From: Paguma larvata | Lineage: Eukaryota; Chordata; Mammalia; Carnivora; Viverridae | Length of the DNA stretch: 64,000 nucleotides | Reading direction: 5' to 3' | Assembly: GCA_030068075.1 (NCBI GenBank) | Contig: CM057824.1 | Location: 125,230,414-125,294,413 of the forward strand | Shown: positions 60,330 to 64,000 of the stretch, one piece after another | How the letters are laid out: the number at the start of each line of letters is the position of its first letter | Numbering within the stretch: position 1 is the stretch's first letter | Program-made: the position numbers and the translations under genes | Notes under the pieces: model-generated | What the model saw: the letters and a program-made list of their open reading frames with translations, nothing else | Told to the model about the DNA's origin: nothing | Database searches by the model: none

Positions 60330-60580
60330 AAAACACTATATTAGCTAAAAGCAGGATCCTCAGCATAAGACTGATCTTGGCTCCACTTTTGCTGGCTCTG
60401 TGACACTGTACCTGTTGCTATCTTTTTGTGCCTCGTTTGTCTGAATTATAAAATGGGGGAATTAGCATTAAAATAACATACCCTACCTTACAGGATTGTT
60501 GTGAGCTGTAAATAAAATAACAAAGTGCTTAGGGGGATGGGAGGCACAAAGAGAATGCTCATTTAAATTAGCTATTATTT
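60330..60580 (+). mobile_element. MIR SINE
   Basis: 'cttggctccacttttgctggctctgtgacactg', 'ttataaaatgggggaattagcattaaaataacataccctaccttacaggattgttgtgagctgtaaataaaataac', 'agtgcttaggg' is a plus-strand MIR, head to head with the antisense MIR at 60120-60310. Confidence 0.75.
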
Positions 60581-60921
60581 GTCACAGAAACTTCATGACC
60601 ACAGCAGTGATTTAGACAATTCAACCCACACTTTCTTGAGCTGAATCAACATCCAAAGCTTTCCTTCCTTCAACTAAGAAAAAAAATTATCTAAAAAATA
60701 TTGTGCAGTAGTTTATCTGAACACAAAGAATATATGTACATGCTAGTAACGTGATAGCAAAAGTCACAAGAGCTGCTTTGCTTTCTGGAAAGACAACTCT
60801 AATTTTGGTAACTTTCCTGACACTGATACATTTGACTGATTAGCACTTTTCTTATCTGTTTCTTTCCTGCCACTACAAGCATTGAGATGAGACAGTACAT
60901 TTCCTTAGTTTACAAACTTAC

Positions 60922-61274
60922 CCAAGAATGTGGGAGATCCATATCTGTACAAGAAGACTTCAGTTGTGGGTGGTGAGTGCAGCGGGAACGGTCGACCCAG
61001 GGTCCAACTTCTGCAATTTGAAAATCAACACATGTCCAGAGAGGGTTTTCTGGGAAAGGCTTCCAGCCGTTCCACATCTGAACTTCACCTTCATTGTGGA
61101 ATAACATTTCTGCCATATTGCATCCAGGGGAAGTGCTGGACCTAACCAGTGATGCAGAAATGGTACCCAGTCTCCTCTCCGTTTCTTCCTTTCCCCTTGT
61201 GCTAACATTACTGATTTTCTTTTCTTGGGATTTGGTTAATTTCATACAGGAAATTAATGTTTCATCTTCATTTT
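60922..61274 (-). CDS. SAMSN1: Candidate internal exon of a SAMSN1 long isoform (117 codons)
   Basis: A 353-nt block on the minus strand, open throughout, between a strong acceptor (tttttctttttcattcag before 61274) and a strong donor (TGG|gtaagt at 60921). Taking one base from the preceding candidate exon, it codes E then NEDETLISCMKLTKSQEKK and on to a Cys/Trp-rich end (MWNGWKPFPENPLW, TDMDLPHSW), 117 complete codons. It ends in phase 0, as exon 2 of the known isoform requires, so splicing over the short-isoform first exon keeps the frame (W|RSSSF). I recognise no domain in it. It could be an exon of an unrelated minus-strand transcript, but strand, splice sites and phase fit SAMSN1. Position is about 31.5 kb upstream of exon 1. 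Confidence 0.68.
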
Positions 61275-62641
61275 CTGAATGAAAAAGAAAAATCAATTAA
61301 GAATATAATATGAATATTATACTTCCTTTGATATAGTAGAAATGAATGAACACCATAGGATAAACCAGGAAGTCATTTAATTTCACAAAATAATTTATAA
61401 TTGCAATAATTGCAATTCTTGAAAGAGTAATCTTTTGTATAGTAAATGATTTTTTTGTAAAAACAGATATACCTAAAAGATTTTGAATATAGTATATATG
61501 TATATAATGATTAAATACAGTCCGACTACAATGACTGAAAGCCACATGCAAATAGTATATTGAAAGGTATTGGAGAAAAATTATAAATTAAAAAATTCCC
61601 CATATCATATAAACATGAAATGATGTGCTGTATTCTTTTTTTTAATGTTTATTTATTTATTTTGAGAGAGAGTAAGGGGAGGAGCGAAGAGAGAGAGGGA
61701 GAGAGAGAATCCCGAGCAGGCTCTGCACTGTCAGTGTGGAGCCCAACATGGGGCTTGATCACACAAACCATGAGATCATGACCTGAGCCAAAATCAAGGG
61801 TTGGATGCTTAACCAACTGAGCCACCCAGGTGCCCTGGTGTGGTTGTACTCTTAAATATTTTTTTTTATTTTTGGAAATAATGTTAAGAGCATCATAGTA
61901 AAGAAAATTAAATATTCCCTTTACATAAATAAAAAATGAAATCTCAGTGGACATGGGCTGAAATCTCATTGGTATTCTAAGTTTTTTCTAATATCAGTCT
62001 ATAAAGAGATTTATGCATAGTGTTTCTCATAATTAAATACTTTGGAGAAGGAAGAACAAGACTGAGAGAAAAACAAAAAGAAGGTATATCTTTAATACTA
62101 TAAAATTGATTAGTGGGACCTATAGATTTACATGCGGTGAAGGGTCTGATGAAATTTTTACTAATATATAAAACAGAAATACATGTGACCCATAGTAAGT
62201 TGTACCATATCAGTGAATCTCTTTCAGTTCGAACGTTTAACTGGTACAAACCAAAGATTAAGATTAATAGCATGTAATTGTGCATAAATAAATGAACATC
62301 AAAGTTGCATGTCATGACAGGCCATTTTGCTGCACTCACATCAGAATTGAAAACTACTCTTTTCTGTGGCCAAAGAATGGGAATAAGGAACAATTTGGGC
62401 CCTTATTATCTCTTTCTCCCGCTCTATTACCAAGTCCTATCTTGAAGGTAAGGAGATATGGGGTATAAAGTAAAATTCAGGAATAGGGTAAGGATACCTG
62501 TTTCACAGATAAATTGTTCATTTAAAAACCCTCAACATTTAATGATTATTTTAAGACCTGATCAAAATGGCCTTCATTTTATATATGCTACTCCAACTCT
62601 TTCTCAAAGAATTTTTAGCAGCTTTTTGACTTCTTACTTAC
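61275..62641 (-). other. Intron between the two candidate long-isoform exons
   Basis: 1,367 bp bounded by gtaagt and ttcag on the minus strand. It holds the antisense SINE at 61636-61835; a 138-codon minus-strand open frame at 61977-62393 resembles nothing known. Otherwise AT-rich. Confidence 0.5.
61636..61835 (-). mobile_element. CAN-type SINE, antisense
   Basis: 'taatgtttatttatttattttgag', GA body, 'cgagcaggctctgcactgtcagtgtggagccc', 'catgagatcatgacctgagcc', 'gatgcttaaccaactgagccacccaggtgccc'. It lies in the short intron between the two candidate long-isoform exons; its open frame at 61649-61969 is SINE-derived. Confidence 0.95.
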
Positions 62642-62755
62642 CAAGGTTTACTAATGTAGGTTTTGTCTCATTCAGACTCGGCACCCTGGCTTTCTTGGTC
62701 CAAACCAGTTTCTGTAGTCTCTTGAACGTCCCCATTGATTCCACGGGGTCACCAC
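62642..62755 (-). CDS. SAMSN1: Candidate upstream exon of a SAMSN1 long isoform (SASH1-like segment)
   Basis: A 114-nt block on the minus strand with an acceptor (gttaaatcag before 62755) and a consensus donor (AACCTTG|gtaagt at 62641). After two leading bases it codes 37 residues starting GDPVESMGTFKRLQKLVWTK and ending PTLVNL, then one base that completes a Glu codon with the next candidate exon. FKRLQKLV followed by basic residues resembles the SASH1 segment FKRLHKLVNSTRRVRKKL, which supports membership in the SLY/SASH family. An in-frame ATG (residue 7) lies in a poor context (T at -3, G at +4), so the exon is either internal, with the true start outside the window, or the first coding exon. 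The polypyrimidine tract is weak. The plus strand of this region is also open for about 110 codons, which I regard as a shadow. Confidence 0.66.
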
Positions 62756-64000
62756 CTGATTTAACAGCCTACCACAAACACAGCTCAAGGTAAAGACAAA
62801 TTATTCTTCACAAAAGATTAAATATAAAATGTGTCGAGATCATAAATGTGAGAAAATTAATAATGTGACCTTAAAACCTGTAGTCTGAGACAATTTTAAG
62901 CAATAACTTGAAAGCAGACATTTTTTGGTTTCAAACTTGTAAAATATATTACAACCAGCCAGTCATACTAAAGTAGGGCATTTTTTACCTTTTTTTTGTA
63001 ACTTCAAAATGCAACAAAATGGATTGAATCTGGAGCCATCTATAAATGAGTCGCTTGTGCTCAATGTGAAATAGTGGAAAGAAACAAGTTCTTTGCAGGA
63101 TAACAAAGAAGTAACAAGAGGTTTAAAATTGCTATTTGAGAGCCGTTGGAACAGACTGATGGTATGCACATAAAAAAAATCACAGAATTCAAATTTTCTT
63201 CATTTTTTCTTTTGGAAATTTCTGGCAAAACAGCATTTTATTTCAAGTATGAAATGTTTTCAAATAATATACTTTTATTTAAATATTGATTCTTGCATTT
63301 TAGATACACACTGAGCAAAAAACAAAAAAACAAAAAACAGTCACAACATTCTTGACTGTACTTTAGTATACAAGTGTCACTGGTTTATTATAGCAAAATA
63401 TATGGATAAAATAATTAATATTGCTTAATGACTCAAAATTTCTTTGGAAGATACAGACATGCTTCCCACGAGTTTAATGCTAGCAAATTTGTATTTATAC
63501 TGCTTTTACTTTTTATATTTAGGATAGCTTATTCTTAACAATTTCACAATATTTTGGAAACTACTACTTTATGTGTTAAATTTAATAGTAGTTGGTAAAA
63601 TAGTTGTATTCTGCGATGTTAATTAGATATGAAGTAATACATAGAGGAATACTTCTTTCTCTTCCAGAAATCGCTGGACTCAGAAAATATTTCTCTCTGC
63701 TTTTGCCTGTCCTTTCCACTGAACAGCTGATAAATGACATCTAAATAGATACTGCAGTTTGCAAAAAGTGAATGACTTGCTTCCTCATTAATGTTTGAAT
63801 GAGATATATTTATAATAGTGCTTTCCAATCCTTAGAGAGAGACAATAAGCTCAAAGAAATGTTTGCAAGAAAAGGCTCTCTGGCATACAAACATTTCCAA
63901 TCATTAGATTCAGCACTTATTCTTGGTCTTTAAGAATGACTTTGAGCAGCCAGTATAAACTTGATGTTCTGTCTCTGCATAATAGCACCTAAGTAGGAAA
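62756..64000. other. Right edge, no feature recognised
   Basis: AT-rich sequence upstream of the first candidate long-isoform exon. I looked for a first exon on the minus strand and found no convincing start codon with a downstream donor. A 69-codon minus-strand frame (63619-63828) ending in FWKRKK-like residues is noted but not called. Confidence 0.4.

Larger units (their letters stand above)
29521..60921 (-). other. Region upstream of SAMSN1 exon 1; inferred long-isoform intron
   Basis: If the long-isoform exons are real, this is part of one 54-kb intron reaching exon 2. The larger stretches where I see no gene or recognisable repeat are 29521-31340, 31592-33330, 33400-34690, 34900-36050, 38380-39400, 41120-42170, 43560-44500, 46180-46640, 46890-48590, 50120-51470, 51870-52720, 55410-57720, 57960-58915 and 59520-60110. 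Only short random-looking open frames occur in them. Confidence 0.5.

Noticed and set aside
61649..61969. 106-codon open frame on the minus strand
   Set aside because: Largely read through an antisense CAN-type SINE (WVAQLVKHPTLDFGSGHD is the typical translated SINE head).
61977..62393. 138-codon open frame on the minus strand between the candidate exons
   Set aside because: AT-rich, hydrophobic, no known similarity and no clear splice donor. Treated as intron.
63619..63828. Possible first exon of the SAMSN1 long isoform
   Set aside because: Contains DFWKRKKYSS, vaguely like the WKKKNKYF stretch of SASH1, but the rest does not align and no donor follows in frame.

Overview
The window is intronic-rich mammalian nuclear DNA from a carnivore, most likely a feliform (cat lineage). 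There are no bacterial-type genes and the DNA is AT-rich. It carries at least fourteen tRNA-Lys-derived CAN-type SINEs in both orientations. Their polypyrimidine body, the 'GCTGACAG...GGAGCCTGCTT' segment and the A-rich tail match the feliform subfamily better than the dog one. Carnivore-type L1, L2, MIR, MER5-like DNA transposon fragments and MaLR-type LTRs fill much of the rest.

One gene is recognised, SAMSN1 (HACS1/SLY2; SH3-SAM adaptor of haematopoietic cells), on the minus strand. Three consecutive coding exons of the usual short isoform are present: exon 1 with the start codon (29333-29389, residues 1-19), exon 2 (6901-6972, residues 20-43) and exon 3 (3659-3808, residues 44-93). All have canonical GT/AG splice sites and phase-0 joins. 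The SH3 and SAM exons are not here and must lie below position 1. About 31-33 kb upstream of exon 1 are two more exon-like minus-strand blocks (62642-62755 and 60922-61274). They join in frame and end in phase 0, so they can be spliced directly onto exon 2 in place of exon 1. The first resembles a segment of the paralogue SASH1 (FKRL-KLV). I infer an upstream promoter that makes a long isoform.

Layout from left to right: 1-3658, intron with a 2-kb antisense L2 and an old L1 split by a SINE; 3659-3808, exon 3; 3809-6900, intron; 6901-6972, exon 2; 6973-29332, intron 1, with a twin-primed L1, SINEs, a MaLR LTR, L2/MIR/MER5 remnants and a near-perfect 59-bp palindrome; 29333-29389, exon 1, followed by its likely promoter (PU.1/ETS-like site); 29520-60921, a long upstream intron with nested repeats and a U6 pseudogene; 60922-62755, the two candidate long-isoform exons; 62756-64000, nothing recognised.

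I found no CRISPR array, operon, rRNA gene, functional tRNA or unknown multi-gene system. The most interesting signals are the alternative SAMSN1 exons, the palindrome, the twin-primed L1 with a perfect 19-bp target-site duplication, a locally duplicated block in intron 1, and a few candidate regulatory elements. Repeat family names are from memory of the consensus sequences, and most repeat borders are approximate.
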